Shown here one piece after another: positions 30,258 through 38,059 of a stretch of 46,712 nt of DNA. The translations under genes and the position numbers were made by a program. The first letter of the stretch is position 1, and the number at the start of each line of letters is the position of its first letter. Under the pieces are notes generated by a model. It searched no databases. It saw only the letters and a list, made by a program, of their open reading frames with translations, and had not been told where the DNA came from. This DNA comes from a virus, in the IMG/VR virus record IMGVR_UViG_3300010397_000020, positions 1 to 46,712 of that record; one strand, given 5' to 3'.

Positions 30258-30715
30258 TCACCGCCTCGAAGACCCCCGATCCCGGTACGCCGGCCCCGTC
30301 GCCGCCTCCCGGTGGCCCGACGCATCCGACACCGACCGGCCCGGGCCCGCAGCGCTACGTCGACAACCTCTTCGCCCTGGCCGCCTCGCTCGGCCCGGAC
30401 GTAGCCCTGACTTTCCCCTCGGGTGGTGGCCGCGCCGGGGGTGTTTCTTCCCCCGCTCCCGGCGCGGTCTCCGGGTTCGTCTTGCCGGACACGCGTGTGC
30501 CGCTGCGGTTCGGTGAGGGCCGGGATCGCCTGGTCGGTTGTGTCGTCCTGGGTGATGGCCGTCCGACGCCGGGTCAGCCGGGTCCGCCTCCGCCGCCTCC
30601 GCCAACGCCGTTTCCGCCGCCCGGCGTGGGCCCGCTGTACGACGCGCCGCCAACGCGGTTCGTGATGGGCCGCATGGAGCCCGGTGGCCCTGTGCTGCCG
30701 CCGACCTGGTCCTGA
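30254..30715 (+). CDS. hypothetical proline-rich protein
   Basis: 153 residues. Proline-rich at both ends (GTPAPSPPPGG and a run of seven prolines in GPPPPPPPTPFPPP), with a compact middle (QRYVDNLFALAASLGPDVALTFPSGG). GTG 30254 overlaps the previous stop. Probably an extended, partly disordered protein. Unknown function. Confidence 0.6.
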   Translation: MITASKTPDPGTPAPSPPPGGPTHPTPTGPGPQRYVDNLFALAASLGPDVALTFPSGGGRAGGVSSPAPGAVSGFVLPDTRVPLRFGEGRDRLVGCVVLGDGRPTPGQPGPPPPPPPTPFPPPGVGPLYDAPPTRFVMGRMEPGGPVLPPTWS

Positions 30716-30788
30716 TGCAAGAAGCGGGCCAGCCCGATGCCCCGGGCGGCCCGCCCACCCGGATACCACTCACAGAAAGGAAATCCAG

Positions 30789-31043
30789 GTGACTGACCAG
30801 AGCGTAGCCGACGCGCCGTATGGCAGCGTCGAGTCGTACGCGCGGATCCTGCGCAACACCAAGCCGCAGTGGCTTGGAATCTCGGCGCTGGCGATTGTGC
30901 AGATCATCGCCGAGGACAACGTGTGGGGAGACGGAGACAAGCTTCCCCGCATTCGTAACGTCGTCGCTGCGGCGGAGCGCGTCCGGAAGGGCGGCGCGGT
31001 GATCGACGAGGGCCCGACCGACGCGATCGAGGCCACGCGATGA
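30789..31043 (+). CDS. hypothetical early protein
   Basis: 84 residues. Helical core with LRNTKPQWLGISALAIVQII and a Lys/Arg-rich end helix (RNVVAAAERVRKGG). GTG 30789 has AAGGAAA upstream. It overlaps the next gene by 4 bases. A 73-base gap before it may hold a regulatory element, but none is clear. Confidence 0.65.
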   Translation: MTDQSVADAPYGSVESYARILRNTKPQWLGISALAIVQIIAEDNVWGDGDKLPRIRNVVAAAERVRKGGAVIDEGPTDAIEATR

Positions 31044-31642
31044 CCGAGGAGCCGATCAAGCGCAGCGCCGACGGCCTGTCGGTCGGTGACCGAATCCTGG
31101 CCGCGTATCTGCCCGCCGTGGCGGACGAGACGGCCGAGGTGGTCTTCGCGAAGCCGTACACGTACGTCGGCGAGCCGTGGATCTTCGTGGCGTTCCAGCT
31201 TCCGAACGGGCTGATCGAGGCCACTCACTACAAGGCCGACAACGGCGTGGAGGTCTACCCCGCCGACACCGGCCTGTCCTACTCCCGGGCCGACGACGGC
31301 GAGACCACCCAGCCGATCGCGGGCCGCGTCCCGCCGCACTTCGGCGCGGTGGTCAGCGAGGGCGGCCACACGGCGGTGGAGGTGGCCGGCGGCCTGATCG
31401 AGATCGACCCGCCCGAGGGGTACTTCATCGTGCCCCACGGCCCGGTGAAGCCGCCGTACGGCAGCCCTGAGCGCGAGGCGTACGACCGCGAACGCGACCA
31501 CGAGCTGCGCGACGAGTGGACGGCGATGGTCAACGCCGAGCGCGGTTGGAACGACGAGAGCACGGGGCTCGTCTCGGGCGGCCTCGTTCCCAACTGCCCG
31601 ACCTGCGGCGGCGATCACCACACGGTAGAGCCGTGCCGCTGA
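31040..31642 (+). CDS. hypothetical protein with C-terminal CPTC motif
   Basis: 200 residues. A beta-rich N-terminal part (GLSVGDRILAAYLPAV, YTYVGEPWIFVAFQLPNG) is followed by acidic and helical segments. The last residues, CPTCGGDHHTVEPC, look like a zinc-binding end. Coupled to both neighbours by overlaps. Unrecognised. Confidence 0.65.
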   Translation: MTEEPIKRSADGLSVGDRILAAYLPAVADETAEVVFAKPYTYVGEPWIFVAFQLPNGLIEATHYKADNGVEVYPADTGLSYSRADDGETTQPIAGRVPPHFGAVVSEGGHTAVEVAGGLIEIDPPEGYFIVPHGPVKPPYGSPEREAYDRERDHELRDEWTAMVNAERGWNDESTGLVSGGLVPNCPTCGGDHHTVEPCR

Positions 31643-31731
31643 TGGTGCCCTTCCTGCCCTGGTGCGAGCCCTGCGGCATGCACGGCTGCCGCGTCAAGCG
31701 CCGCTGGTGGAGACGCAAGCACCGCCACTGA
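31642..31731 (+). CDS. 29-residue basic Cys-containing peptide
   Basis: A small reading frame starting in the previous stop (TGATG). The peptide has three Cys (CEPCGMHGC) and a very basic end (KRRWWRRKHRH). CxxC with a flanking His and Cys could hold zinc. The overlap supports translation, but such a small gene needs confirmation. Confidence 0.45.
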   Translation: MVPFLPWCEPCGMHGCRVKRRWWRRKHRH

Positions 31732-31766
31732 CCCGGTGCGCCTCTTCTCCGGCGCATCGTCTGACC

Positions 31767-31807
31767 GGCCCGGGGTGCTCGTCACCCCCAGGATCGCACC
31801 CCGGGCC
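31767..31807 (+). terminator. 12-bp GC hairpin in the early operon
   Basis: GGCCCGGGGTGC (31767-31778) pairs perfectly with GCACCCCGGGCC (31796-31807), loop of 17 bases. It lies 36 bases after a stop codon in the largest gap of the early operon. No T tract follows. It may terminate part of the early transcripts or process them. A tandem GCACAGATTCC-type repeat lies just after it, before the next gene. Confidence 0.5.
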
Positions 31808-31872
31808 CCCCATTCATACGACTCGATTTCCACCACAGATTCCGCACAGATTCCATCACGGGAGACATACAG

Positions 31873-32346
31873 ATGACCGACACCCTGATCGACCGCGCCG
31901 ACTCCGGCGAGATCCCGAAGCTGACCGGCGAGCAGCGCATGTGCATCGACCTCGGTGACCCCACCCAGCGCATAGACCCCCGCCTGATCAACGCCCCCAG
32001 CTTCGACGCCGTCCCCCGCAAGGTGTTCGACCTCGACGACACCGTGACCTACCTGCCGCAGACAATCGGCGTCGTCCCCGACCCGGAGACCGAACGGCTG
32101 TCGCTGCTCGGATCGGTGGCCGGTGTCGACGGTGAGCTGCGCCCGGCCGCGCCCGGCCCGCTCCCGACCCCGCTGCCCCCGAACCCGCCGCCGGCGCCGC
32201 AGCCGCAGCCGGGCTACGCGGGCCGTCACCGGCTGACCTTCGGCCGTCGTGTGCGCCGCCTGCTCGCGGGGCTGGGCGTCGTCGGTGCCGCGCTCGTCGC
32301 GATCTGGCTCGGGCTGTTCGTGGCCGGTCTGGCGGTGTTCCTGTGA
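31873..32346 (+). CDS. tail-anchored membrane protein with Pro-rich linker
   Basis: 157 residues. A soluble N-terminal domain (to about 90) is followed by a Pro-rich linker (PGPLPTPLPPNPPPAPQP), a basic patch (GRRVRRLL) and one C-terminal membrane helix (VVGAALVAIWLGLFVAGLAVF). This is a tail-anchor layout with the domain facing the cytoplasm. GGGAGA precedes ATG 31873. It could be an exclusion or host-takeover protein; inference only. Confidence 0.65.
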   Translation: MTDTLIDRADSGEIPKLTGEQRMCIDLGDPTQRIDPRLINAPSFDAVPRKVFDLDDTVTYLPQTIGVVPDPETERLSLLGSVAGVDGELRPAAPGPLPTPLPPNPPPAPQPQPGYAGRHRLTFGRRVRRLLAGLGVVGAALVAIWLGLFVAGLAVFL

Positions 32347-32576
32347 ACGCCGCCGAGCACTTCGACTGGGCCGTCGGCCGCGCCATGGAGTACGTCGAGA
32401 TGGGCGAGGGCGGGGACGCGATGGCGTCGCTGATCTCCGATCTCCGCAAGCATGAGGGCACGGAAGGAATCCTCACCGAGGGCCTGCAGTCCCTGTTCAT
32501 GGCTGAGGTCATCCTCGGCGGGGCCGCGGGCGCGCGCCGGTTCATCAAGGGCCTGCCCCGGCCGGTGAGCGCATGA
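32343..32576 (+). CDS. small hypothetical helical protein
   Basis: 77 residues, helical (WAVGRAMEYVEMGEGGDAMASLISDL, LQSLFMAEVILGGAAGARRF). GTG 32343 overlaps the previous stop and the 3' end overlaps the next ATG. Not recognised. Confidence 0.65.
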   Translation: MNAAEHFDWAVGRAMEYVEMGEGGDAMASLISDLRKHEGTEGILTEGLQSLFMAEVILGGAAGARRFIKGLPRPVSA

Positions 32577-32833
32577 GCGCCAAGTCCACGTTCCTGGTGC
32601 GGTCCGGCATGTCCCCGACCGTCACCGCAGACGGCTACCTCGTCCCCGGTGAGCGCGGCCCGGACATCTACGCCACCGTCCAGCGGCACGGTCTGCACGT
32701 CGAGTGGGAGATCACCGCTGGTCCGACCGGTGAGCCGCTGGCGTGGGGCATCACGTGGACGCGGGGCGGCGCGAACGTCGAGGAAATCGCCGCCGCCCAC
32801 CGTCCCGGCATCGCGAAGGAGTTGACGCGGTGA
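32573..32833 (+). CDS. small hypothetical protein
   Basis: 86 residues, beta-rich N-terminal half (FLVRSGMSPTVTADGYLVPG, LHVEWEITAGP) and a helical end. ATGA overlap with the previous gene and GTGA overlap with the next. No family recognised. Confidence 0.65.
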   Translation: MSAKSTFLVRSGMSPTVTADGYLVPGERGPDIYATVQRHGLHVEWEITAGPTGEPLAWGITWTRGGANVEEIAAAHRPGIAKELTR

Positions 32834-33162
32834 GCATCGAGCTGACGCCGGAGGAGCAGGCCAACGCCGAGGAGATGCTGGCCGAACTCCGCAAGCACGG
32901 CTACCGCGATCGGGCGAGCTTCAACGAGCTGAAGCCCGGGGTGCGTGTCCGCCACTCAGGCCACCGCTGGCCCGAGGCTTACACCGAGGGCACGGGCTAC
33001 GTCGTGGCGATCACTGAGCGCAACCCGTCGTCCTGGTCGCAGAGCTGGGGCTCGCCGGACATCGAGATGGTGGTGGCGTTCGATAAGCCGCCGCTGCCGG
33101 ACATGTCCCGGCTCTCGCAGCTTGCGCAGTACCACGTCGCGGTTGTGCGAGGTGACCTGTGA
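32830..33162 (+). CDS. hypothetical protein
   Basis: 110 residues. N-terminal helix (PEEQANAEEMLAELRKHGY) followed by a beta-barrel-like part (LKPGVRVRHSGHRW, GTGYVVAITER, IEMVVAFDKPPLPDM). This resembles small SH3/KOW-like nucleic-acid-binding or structural modules, but the match is only by look. GTG 32830 is coupled to the previous stop. Confidence 0.65.
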   Translation: MSIELTPEEQANAEEMLAELRKHGYRDRASFNELKPGVRVRHSGHRWPEAYTEGTGYVVAITERNPSSWSQSWGSPDIEMVVAFDKPPLPDMSRLSQLAQYHVAVVRGDL

Positions 33163-33416
33163 TCACCCAGATCCGTGCCGACGGCCGCCCCGTCGACCTC
33201 ATCGCCCACCGCATCACCCCGACCGAGGCCGCCACCGTCGCCAAAGTCCTCGCCGTCGAGGGCCTGCGCGTCGAACCCACCGAGCCGGATTTCGAGGGCG
33301 TCGTGCACCTGTGGGCCAAGCAGGTCACCAGCACGCGCGGCGAGGTGCGGGTGCTGCGCGCCTTCCGTGCGGTGACCGACGAGCCGCTCGCCTTCCACCA
33401 GGCGGTGGCGCCATGA
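33159..33416 (+). CDS. small hypothetical protein
   Basis: 85 residues with an alternating pattern (DLIAHRITPTEAATVAKVLAVEG, EGVVHLWAKQVTS, VRVLRAFRAV). GTG 33159 overlaps the previous stop by 4 bases and the 3' end overlaps the next ATG. Not recognised. Confidence 0.65.
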   Translation: MITQIRADGRPVDLIAHRITPTEAATVAKVLAVEGLRVEPTEPDFEGVVHLWAKQVTSTRGEVRVLRAFRAVTDEPLAFHQAVAP

Positions 33417-33685
33417 CCGACAAGACGCCACGCCACCTTCGCAGCGTCGCGTACCAAGCAGTTCTCCGGCGGCTGCGGGCCGAGTTCCCCCGCGAGTACC
33501 GGGTGCTGCTGTTCACCTTCCGCGAATCGGCCGCACCCACCCAGAAGGCCTCCATCGAGCTGCGCCGGCGCCACGCCGAGCGGGCGGCGAAGCTCTACCG
33601 CGAAGAGGTCACGGCGCGTGGCCTGCCCTCGCCGCGGCCGCAAACGGGACGGTGGCCCATCCTCGACACCAAGGAGACCCGATGA
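33413..33685 (+). CDS. small basic hypothetical protein
   Basis: 90 residues, rich in Arg and Lys, mostly helical (LRSVAYQAVLRRLRAEFPREYR, ASIELRRRHAERAAKLYREEV). It precedes the exonuclease and overlaps its start by 4 bases. It may bind nucleic acid. No defined family. Confidence 0.65.
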   Translation: MTDKTPRHLRSVAYQAVLRRLRAEFPREYRVLLFTFRESAAPTQKASIELRRRHAERAAKLYREEVTARGLPSPRPQTGRWPILDTKETR

Positions 33686-34524
33686 AGGTCGTCCGCAAGA
33701 ACACGGCCAAGGGCCACTACTACCTCGATGCCGACACCGGCGAGCGCATCCCCGGCGTGACCACCATCGTCGGCGACGGCATGCCGAAACCCGCGCTGCT
33801 CAACTGGGCCGGTGAAGCCACCGCCGAGTATGCCGTCGACAACTGGGACGCCCTCGGCCCGCTGCCCTACTCCGAGCGCCTGAAGAAGATCAAAGGTAGT
33901 CGCTACGAGAAGCGCGATGCCGCATCGAACAAGGGCTCCGCCGTGCACGCCATGGCCGAACGGCTGATCACCGGCGAGAAGGTAACTGTCCCCGACGAGC
34001 TGGCCGGCTACGTCGAGTCCTGCGTCCGATTCCTCGACGACTTCGACGTCCGGCAGGAGCACGTCGAGGTGGTCATCTACTCCGAGACGCACCGGTATGT
34101 CGGCACCACCGACCTGATCGCCCGCGTGCTGCTACCGGACATGCCGGAGTACGAACACATCCCGCGCGACGACGAAGGCTACTCGCTGGGCCTGTTCGAC
34201 TGGAAGACCAGCAAGTCCGGCATCTTCGGCGACGTCGCCCTGCAGCTGGTCGCCTACCGGCACGCCGAGCACCTCATCACCGAGAGCGGCGAGGTCATCG
34301 GGATGCCCTGGGTGGACTTCACTGCGGGCATCCACCTCACGGCTCGCGGCTACTCGTTCGTGCCGCTCGAGACCGGCGACGACGTCTTCCGGGACTTCCT
34401 CTACGTCAAGGAGGTGGCCAGGGTCGTCGGCGGTCTGCGGGACCTCGTCGGCGATCAGATCGTGCCGCCGACGGCTTCGCAGTACGTGCTCGCTAAGGCG
34501 GCCGACGAGGAGGTGCCGTACTGA
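33682..34524 (+). CDS. Cas4/RecB-like exonuclease, PD-(D/E)XK
   Basis: 280 residues. The RecB-type motifs are seen in order: His in GSAVHAMAERL, the acidic motif in YVGTTDLIA, DWKT (the D/ExK motif) in LFDWKTSKSG, and the QxxxY motif in LQLVAYRHAE. ATG 33682 follows AAGGAG. It pairs with the ERF annealing protein directly downstream (1-base overlap), a typical phage two-component recombination system: exonuclease makes ssDNA ends, ERF anneals them. No Cys cluster of an iron-sulphur site is visible. Confidence 0.85.
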   Translation: MKVVRKNTAKGHYYLDADTGERIPGVTTIVGDGMPKPALLNWAGEATAEYAVDNWDALGPLPYSERLKKIKGSRYEKRDAASNKGSAVHAMAERLITGEKVTVPDELAGYVESCVRFLDDFDVRQEHVEVVIYSETHRYVGTTDLIARVLLPDMPEYEHIPRDDEGYSLGLFDWKTSKSGIFGDVALQLVAYRHAEHLITESGEVIGMPWVDFTAGIHLTARGYSFVPLETGDDVFRDFLYVKEVARVVGGLRDLVGDQIVPPTASQYVLAKAADEEVPY

Positions 34525-35276
34525 TGGCCATCGAGAGCCTCGACGACGCCCTGCTGCTGCTGCAGGCCGATCCACCTGTGCTGACGAAGAGCAAGTCCGG
34601 TCAGGTCGGCAACCAGAAGACCAAGTACGCGGATCTCGTAGAGGTCAACAAGGTCGTGCTTGCCCGACTGAACCAGCTCGGCGTGATCTGGAAGTGCCTC
34701 CCGACGATGGCCGGTGAGCGCTTCGTCCTGCGCTACACCCTCACGCATGTCCCGTCCGGCGAGTTCGTGAGCGGCGACTACCCGCTGAATCTGTCCGAGC
34801 CGCAGAAGATGGGCTCGGCGATCACCTACGCGCGCCGGTACGCGCTGCTCGCGGTGACCGGAATCGCGGCCGAGGACGAGGACGACGACGGGGATGCGGC
34901 GAGCGGTCGGCAGTACGCCCAGCGTGCCGCTCAGCGTCCGCGTCAGCAGCGCCCCGCCGACGAGCCTGCCGATGCTGGTCGGACCGCACAGCGTCGCGCT
35001 CAGCGTCCCGCCGGCGCCCGGCCGCCACTGCCTGGTGAGGATGACGACCCGGACGGGAAGGTCGGCCAGGATCAGCACCGTCACATGCACGCGCTGTGGC
35101 GTGAGCTGGGCTTCGGCGGCGACGAGAACCGGGACAACCGGCTGACCATCACGGCGAAGATCCTCGGTCTGCCGGACCTGACGAGCAGCGCCAATCTAAC
35201 TCGCGCCCAAGCTGCCCAGGTGATCGCCGCGCTGCGGGAGCGCAAGGAGCGCACGGCGGGCGGTGATCCGGCGTGA
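34524..35276 (+). CDS. erf: ERF-family single-strand annealing protein
   Basis: 250 residues. The family core is clear: KYADLVEVNKVVLARLNQLGV near the N-terminus and PQKMGSAITYARRYALLAVTGI, followed by the acidic EDEDDDGD. Residues 125-175 form a Gln/Arg/Pro linker. A C-terminal domain follows (HRHMHALWRELGF, RAQAAQVIAALRERK). It anneals complementary single strands in recombination and repair of phage DNA. It starts on the last base of the exonuclease stop. Confidence 0.9.
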   Translation: MAIESLDDALLLLQADPPVLTKSKSGQVGNQKTKYADLVEVNKVVLARLNQLGVIWKCLPTMAGERFVLRYTLTHVPSGEFVSGDYPLNLSEPQKMGSAITYARRYALLAVTGIAAEDEDDDGDAASGRQYAQRAAQRPRQQRPADEPADAGRTAQRRAQRPAGARPPLPGEDDDPDGKVGQDQHRHMHALWRELGFGGDENRDNRLTITAKILGLPDLTSSANLTRAQAAQVIAALRERKERTAGGDPA

Positions 35277-35449
35277 GCGTCGACTGGGAGATGTACCAGA
35301 AGTGCCCAGTGTGCCCGGCCGAGCTTGGCGAACCGTGCCAGAAGCTGTCGGGCTGGCACCTTGCCTCCGTCGTGGTCGTAGCCGAGCGGCCGCACTCCAC
35401 CCGGAAGCTGCGCGCCGCTGCCGCCCGGGCGGGAGGCAGCCATGGATGA
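35273..35449 (+). CDS. small zinc-finger-like protein
   Basis: 58 residues. CPVCPAELGEPCQKLSGWH followed by HSTRK is the small actinophage zinc-binding module with three Cys and His residues. GTG 35273 overlaps the ERF stop (GTGA). The gene's end overlaps the next ATG. Probably nucleic-acid- or protein-binding. Confidence 0.7.
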   Translation: MSVDWEMYQKCPVCPAELGEPCQKLSGWHLASVVVVAERPHSTRKLRAAAARAGGSHG

Positions 35450-35648
35450 GCCTCTGACGCCACGTCGCCGCCAGATCGTCGACTACCTGACGGTCAACGG
35501 CGAGACGTCCCTGACCGACCTGACCGAGGGCCTGAATCGCAGCAAGAACAACGTCTGCCACGACCTCAGGTTCCTGCTCGGCAATCGGCTGGTGGCCCGG
35601 CGGTACGAGGGCCAGCGGGCGATCTACGCGGTGGTTAACAGCCGATGA
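35442..35648 (+). CDS. winged-helix DNA-binding protein
   Basis: 68 residues, nearly all one winged helix: PRRRQIVDYLTVNGETSLTDL, then LNRSKNNVCHDLRFLLGN and a wing LVARRYEGQRAIYAVV. This fits MarR/ArsR-like repressor domains. It starts inside the previous gene's 3' end. Likely a local transcription regulator. Confidence 0.75.
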   Translation: MDEPLTPRRRQIVDYLTVNGETSLTDLTEGLNRSKNNVCHDLRFLLGNRLVARRYEGQRAIYAVVNSR

Positions 35649-35896
35649 GCCTCTTCGAGCGGAAGATCCGCCCCGCGTACGTCGTCCCGCCCGCCGAGGT
35701 GGCGCTGGCCGTCCCCGACGAGGTCCGCATCGACCAGATCGACATCAAGCTCCGGTCGATCGCGGTCATCCCTCGCGGTGAGCGAGGCGAGGGCGAGGAG
35801 TGGCAGACCGACCGGCTGCTGGACCTGCGCAACGCCATCCGCCCGGCCAAGGGGCGCGTCGACTCGATCATCGACAACCGCAGCGAGAGCCCGTGA
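35645..35896 (+). CDS. small hypothetical protein
   Basis: 83 residues. Strand-helix pattern (FERKIRPAYVVPPAEVALAVPD, IDIKLRSIAVIPRGE) with a charged C-terminus. ATGA-coupled to the winged-helix gene, GTGA-coupled to the next. Not recognised. Confidence 0.65.
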   Translation: MSLFERKIRPAYVVPPAEVALAVPDEVRIDQIDIKLRSIAVIPRGERGEGEEWQTDRLLDLRNAIRPAKGRVDSIIDNRSESP

Positions 35897-36147
35897 GCGC
35901 CATCGAGAAAGATCTCGCAGCAGCGGTCGACGCTGCCGTAACTGGCGATGACCGAAGCAAGGTGCACGTCATCTGCTGCCGCCCCGCAAGGGCTTTGTGC
36001 GGGGCGGCCCTTCACGGCGACTACATGCCTCCCAGTTCGCAACTGGACTGCATTCGATGCGAGGTCATCTTGTATGCGGACACCCCGTGCGGGGCTCGGT
36101 TCTGCCGCCTACGTTCCGCGTGGCGCTTGCTGATGGGCCGCAGCTGA
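35893..36147 (+). CDS. small Cys-rich hypothetical protein
   Basis: 84 residues. Six Cys (VICCRPARALC, LDCIRCEVI, CGARFC) suggest a zinc-ribbon fold. GTG 35893 overlaps the previous stop; its own stop overlaps the next ATG by one base. Part of the zinc-ribbon-rich early set. Confidence 0.6.
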   Translation: MSAIEKDLAAAVDAAVTGDDRSKVHVICCRPARALCGAALHGDYMPPSSQLDCIRCEVILYADTPCGARFCRLRSAWRLLMGRS

Positions 36148-36281
36148 TGGGCCGCACCAACCCGTACCGTCACCCGCTCGGCCGTACCTGCCGGGACAAG
36201 CGGGTACTCCTCACCGCGCTGCTGCTCATGCCGTACGCGCTGGGCCGGTACGCCGTCGACTGCATGCGGGGGCGGCCGTGA
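36147..36281 (+). CDS. 44-residue protein with hydrophobic segment
   Basis: Basic N-terminus (MGRTNPYRHPLGRTCRDKR) followed by a hydrophobic stretch (VLLTALLLMPYALGRYAV). Could be a single-span membrane peptide. ATG overlaps the previous stop; its end overlaps the next GTG. Small size lowers confidence. Confidence 0.5.
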   Translation: MGRTNPYRHPLGRTCRDKRVLLTALLLMPYALGRYAVDCMRGRP

Positions 36282-36772
36282 GTGACCCCTCCACCGAGAC
36301 CTGGCGCGCCACCCTCGGCCAGTCAACCTCCGCCCAGCTAAGACGCCGGACCGCCGAGGTTTGCGAGCTCACCGCGGTGCTCCTCGAAACCCGGCAGTCC
36401 CTGGCCGCGTCGCAGGCCGACCTCACCCGGGTGGAGGCGAAGTGCGACGCCCTGGCCGTGCTCAACGCCGAGCTGAGGGCCGAGGCCGCGCACTGGCGCG
36501 AGGTCGCCGAGCGGTATCTGGCGCGCACCGACGAGCAAGGCCACGCCCTGGCCGCCGCCAACCGCCGCAACCGGATCCTGACCGCCGAGAACGAGGCCAC
36601 CCTGCGCCGGCTCAACGAGCAGCGCTCCTGGCAGGTCGCCGACCGGGACACCAGGATCGTCTGCTCTTCCTGTGCCGGGCCGATCGTGCGCGGGCAGGCG
36701 TTCCAGCCGCTCGCCGACTCCAAGGGGTTCTTCGCCCACGTCGCCTGCCCACCATCCGAGGAGGCGCTGTGA
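36278..36772 (+). CDS. coiled-coil protein with C-terminal zinc-ribbon-like motif
   Basis: 164 residues. Residues about 15-120 are a long coiled coil (heptads through TAVLLETRQSLAASQADLTR and LRAEAAHWREVAERYL). The end has CSSCAGPIVRG and, 30 residues on, HVACP, a possible four-ligand zinc site. GTG 36278 is coupled to the gene before. Role unknown. Confidence 0.65.
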   Translation: MSDPSTETWRATLGQSTSAQLRRRTAEVCELTAVLLETRQSLAASQADLTRVEAKCDALAVLNAELRAEAAHWREVAERYLARTDEQGHALAAANRRNRILTAENEATLRRLNEQRSWQVADRDTRIVCSSCAGPIVRGQAFQPLADSKGFFAHVACPPSEEAL

Positions 36773-36984
36773 TCGACAAGGCGCTCAGCCAGCGTGAAGC
36801 GGAAGTCCTCGCGCTCATCGCCGACGGCTACGAGATGCGCGCCATCGCCGTGCAGCTCAACGTCTCGCAGAGCGCCGCCGCCTGCTATCGGCGGCGCCTG
36901 TTCCTGAAACTCGGCGCACACACCGCGGGTCAGGCCGTTCACCTCGCACACCGGCACGGGCTGCTCGCCGGAGGTGCGCGGTGA
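36769..36984 (+). CDS. LuxR-type HTH protein (copy 1)
   Basis: 71 residues, a single GerE/LuxR HTH: LSQREAEVLALIADGYEMRAI, then LNVSQSAAACYRRRLFLKLGA and HLAHRHGLL. No sensor or receiver domain. GTG 36769 overlaps the previous stop, and the next gene is a paralogue. Likely DNA-binding regulators of early transcription. Confidence 0.75.
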   Translation: MIDKALSQREAEVLALIADGYEMRAIAVQLNVSQSAAACYRRRLFLKLGAHTAGQAVHLAHRHGLLAGGAR

Positions 36985-37235
36985 CTGCGCCTTCCTGGCT
37001 CGCGCCGATCACCGACCGGGAGCGGCGCATCCTCCAACTCCTCGCCGACGGTTACGACGGGCGCGACATCGCCCGCAAGCTCGGCTCCGGCTGGGGCACG
37101 TCGCTCGGCACGGTCAAGGCCGACAAGACCCGGCTGTACGCCAAGCTGGGCGCCCGCAACGCCGCCAACGCGGTGCATCTGGCTCACGAGTACGGGCTTT
37201 TGCGCGCCGACGCCACCGCCGGAGGTGCCCGGTGA
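36981..37235 (+). CDS. LuxR-type HTH protein (copy 2)
   Basis: 84 residues. ITDRERRILQLLADGYDGRDIA, then KLGSGWGTSLGTVKADKTRLY and NAANAVHLAHEYGLLRA parallel copy 1 directly upstream, so this is a tandem duplication that has diverged. GTG 36981 overlaps the copy 1 stop. Confidence 0.75.
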   Translation: MTAPSWLAPITDRERRILQLLADGYDGRDIARKLGSGWGTSLGTVKADKTRLYAKLGARNAANAVHLAHEYGLLRADATAGGAR

Positions 37236-37426
37236 GCGCGCCCGAGGGCTGGCATCCGATGGAGTGCGGCCTGTGCCCGGAAACGTGGTGGCTGCCGTTC
37301 GGTGACACCCCGTACGGCACGGCAGTCATCGACCTGGCCGCCGGGCACTGGCGTGACCACGTACGTCGCGGCGAGGACCCGCGCGCAGAAGCGATCAAGG
37401 CTGGGAAACAGGTGAGTGAGGCGTGA
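37232..37426 (+). CDS. small hypothetical protein with CxxC
   Basis: 64 residues. WHPMECGLCPETWWLPF and later GHWRDHVRRGEDP give two Cys and two His, a possible zinc finger. GTG 37232 is coupled to the LuxR copy. Not recognised. Confidence 0.6.
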   Translation: MSAPEGWHPMECGLCPETWWLPFGDTPYGTAVIDLAAGHWRDHVRRGEDPRAEAIKAGKQVSEA

Positions 37427-37614
37427 GCAGGCAGGTCATCGTCGATTACAGGCACGACGACACCATGGTCACCGACACCCATGCTGTCCCGGATGGCGTC
37501 ACGCCCAGCGTGAAGATCCACCGTGATGGGCGCGGCCATGTGCACCTGGGTGAGGTCGTGATCCTCTATCGGCGCGCGGAGCGGATCCGGGTGCAGCTGG
37601 GCGGTGCCCGGTGA
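37423..37614 (+). CDS. small hypothetical protein
   Basis: 63 residues, beta-rich (RQVIVDYRHDDTMV, SVKIHRDGRGHVHLGEVVILYRR). GTG 37423 overlaps the previous stop by 4 bases. No family recognised. Confidence 0.6.
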   Translation: MSRQVIVDYRHDDTMVTDTHAVPDGVTPSVKIHRDGRGHVHLGEVVILYRRAERIRVQLGGAR

Positions 37615-37871
37615 TCGAGCCGACCGCCGAGATGGTAGTGGCGGCAATCACGGCACTTCGGGAGACGGTGCTCGACGACGAGGTCACCGTGGCGCGAGCA
37701 ATCGCGGAAGCCGTGCTCGCCATCGTCGAGCGGGACCACGACGTGCGCGACCGTGTCGCTGTGCCTGCGGTATGCGGGGCCGTGCACCCGACAGCGCCCT
37801 ACGACTGCGAACGTCCTCCCGGCCATTCGGAGCGGCATCTGTCGTTCTCTGGGCCGGTGATCGTGTGGTGA
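37611..37871 (+). CDS. small hypothetical protein, paralogue of 41287-41511
   Basis: 86 residues. The start IEPTAEMVVAAITALRE and a helix ending VLAIVERDH resemble the protein at 41287-41511 (IEPTGEMMQAF, VLAIVGRDY). A Cys-His part follows (VCGAVHPTAPYDCERPPGHSERH). GTG 37611 is coupled to the gene before. Confidence 0.6.
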   Translation: MIEPTAEMVVAAITALRETVLDDEVTVARAIAEAVLAIVERDHDVRDRVAVPAVCGAVHPTAPYDCERPPGHSERHLSFSGPVIVW

Positions 37872-38059
37872 CTCGCGAGCCTGCCCAGCACCTCGTCTGC
37901 GGCGGCATCTTCACGCCCGACCCCGACCTGCCCGCCGACCACCAGGGCCGCCGGACGTGCCGCTGCGGCCTGGTCGGCGAGCCCGGCGACGCCCACCACA
38001 CCGTCCCGGAACCGGAACGTGACGCCCGCAGCGCTGCCGCCGGCGAGAGGAGCGAGTGA
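37868..38059 (+). CDS. small Cys-containing hypothetical protein
   Basis: 63 residues with LVCGGIFTPDP, RTCRCGLVGEPGDAHH and a charged end. Three Cys plus His could form a zinc site. GTG 37868 overlaps the previous stop; the stop overlaps the next ATG. Confidence 0.6.
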   Translation: MTREPAQHLVCGGIFTPDPDLPADHQGRRTCRCGLVGEPGDAHHTVPEPERDARSAAAGERSE

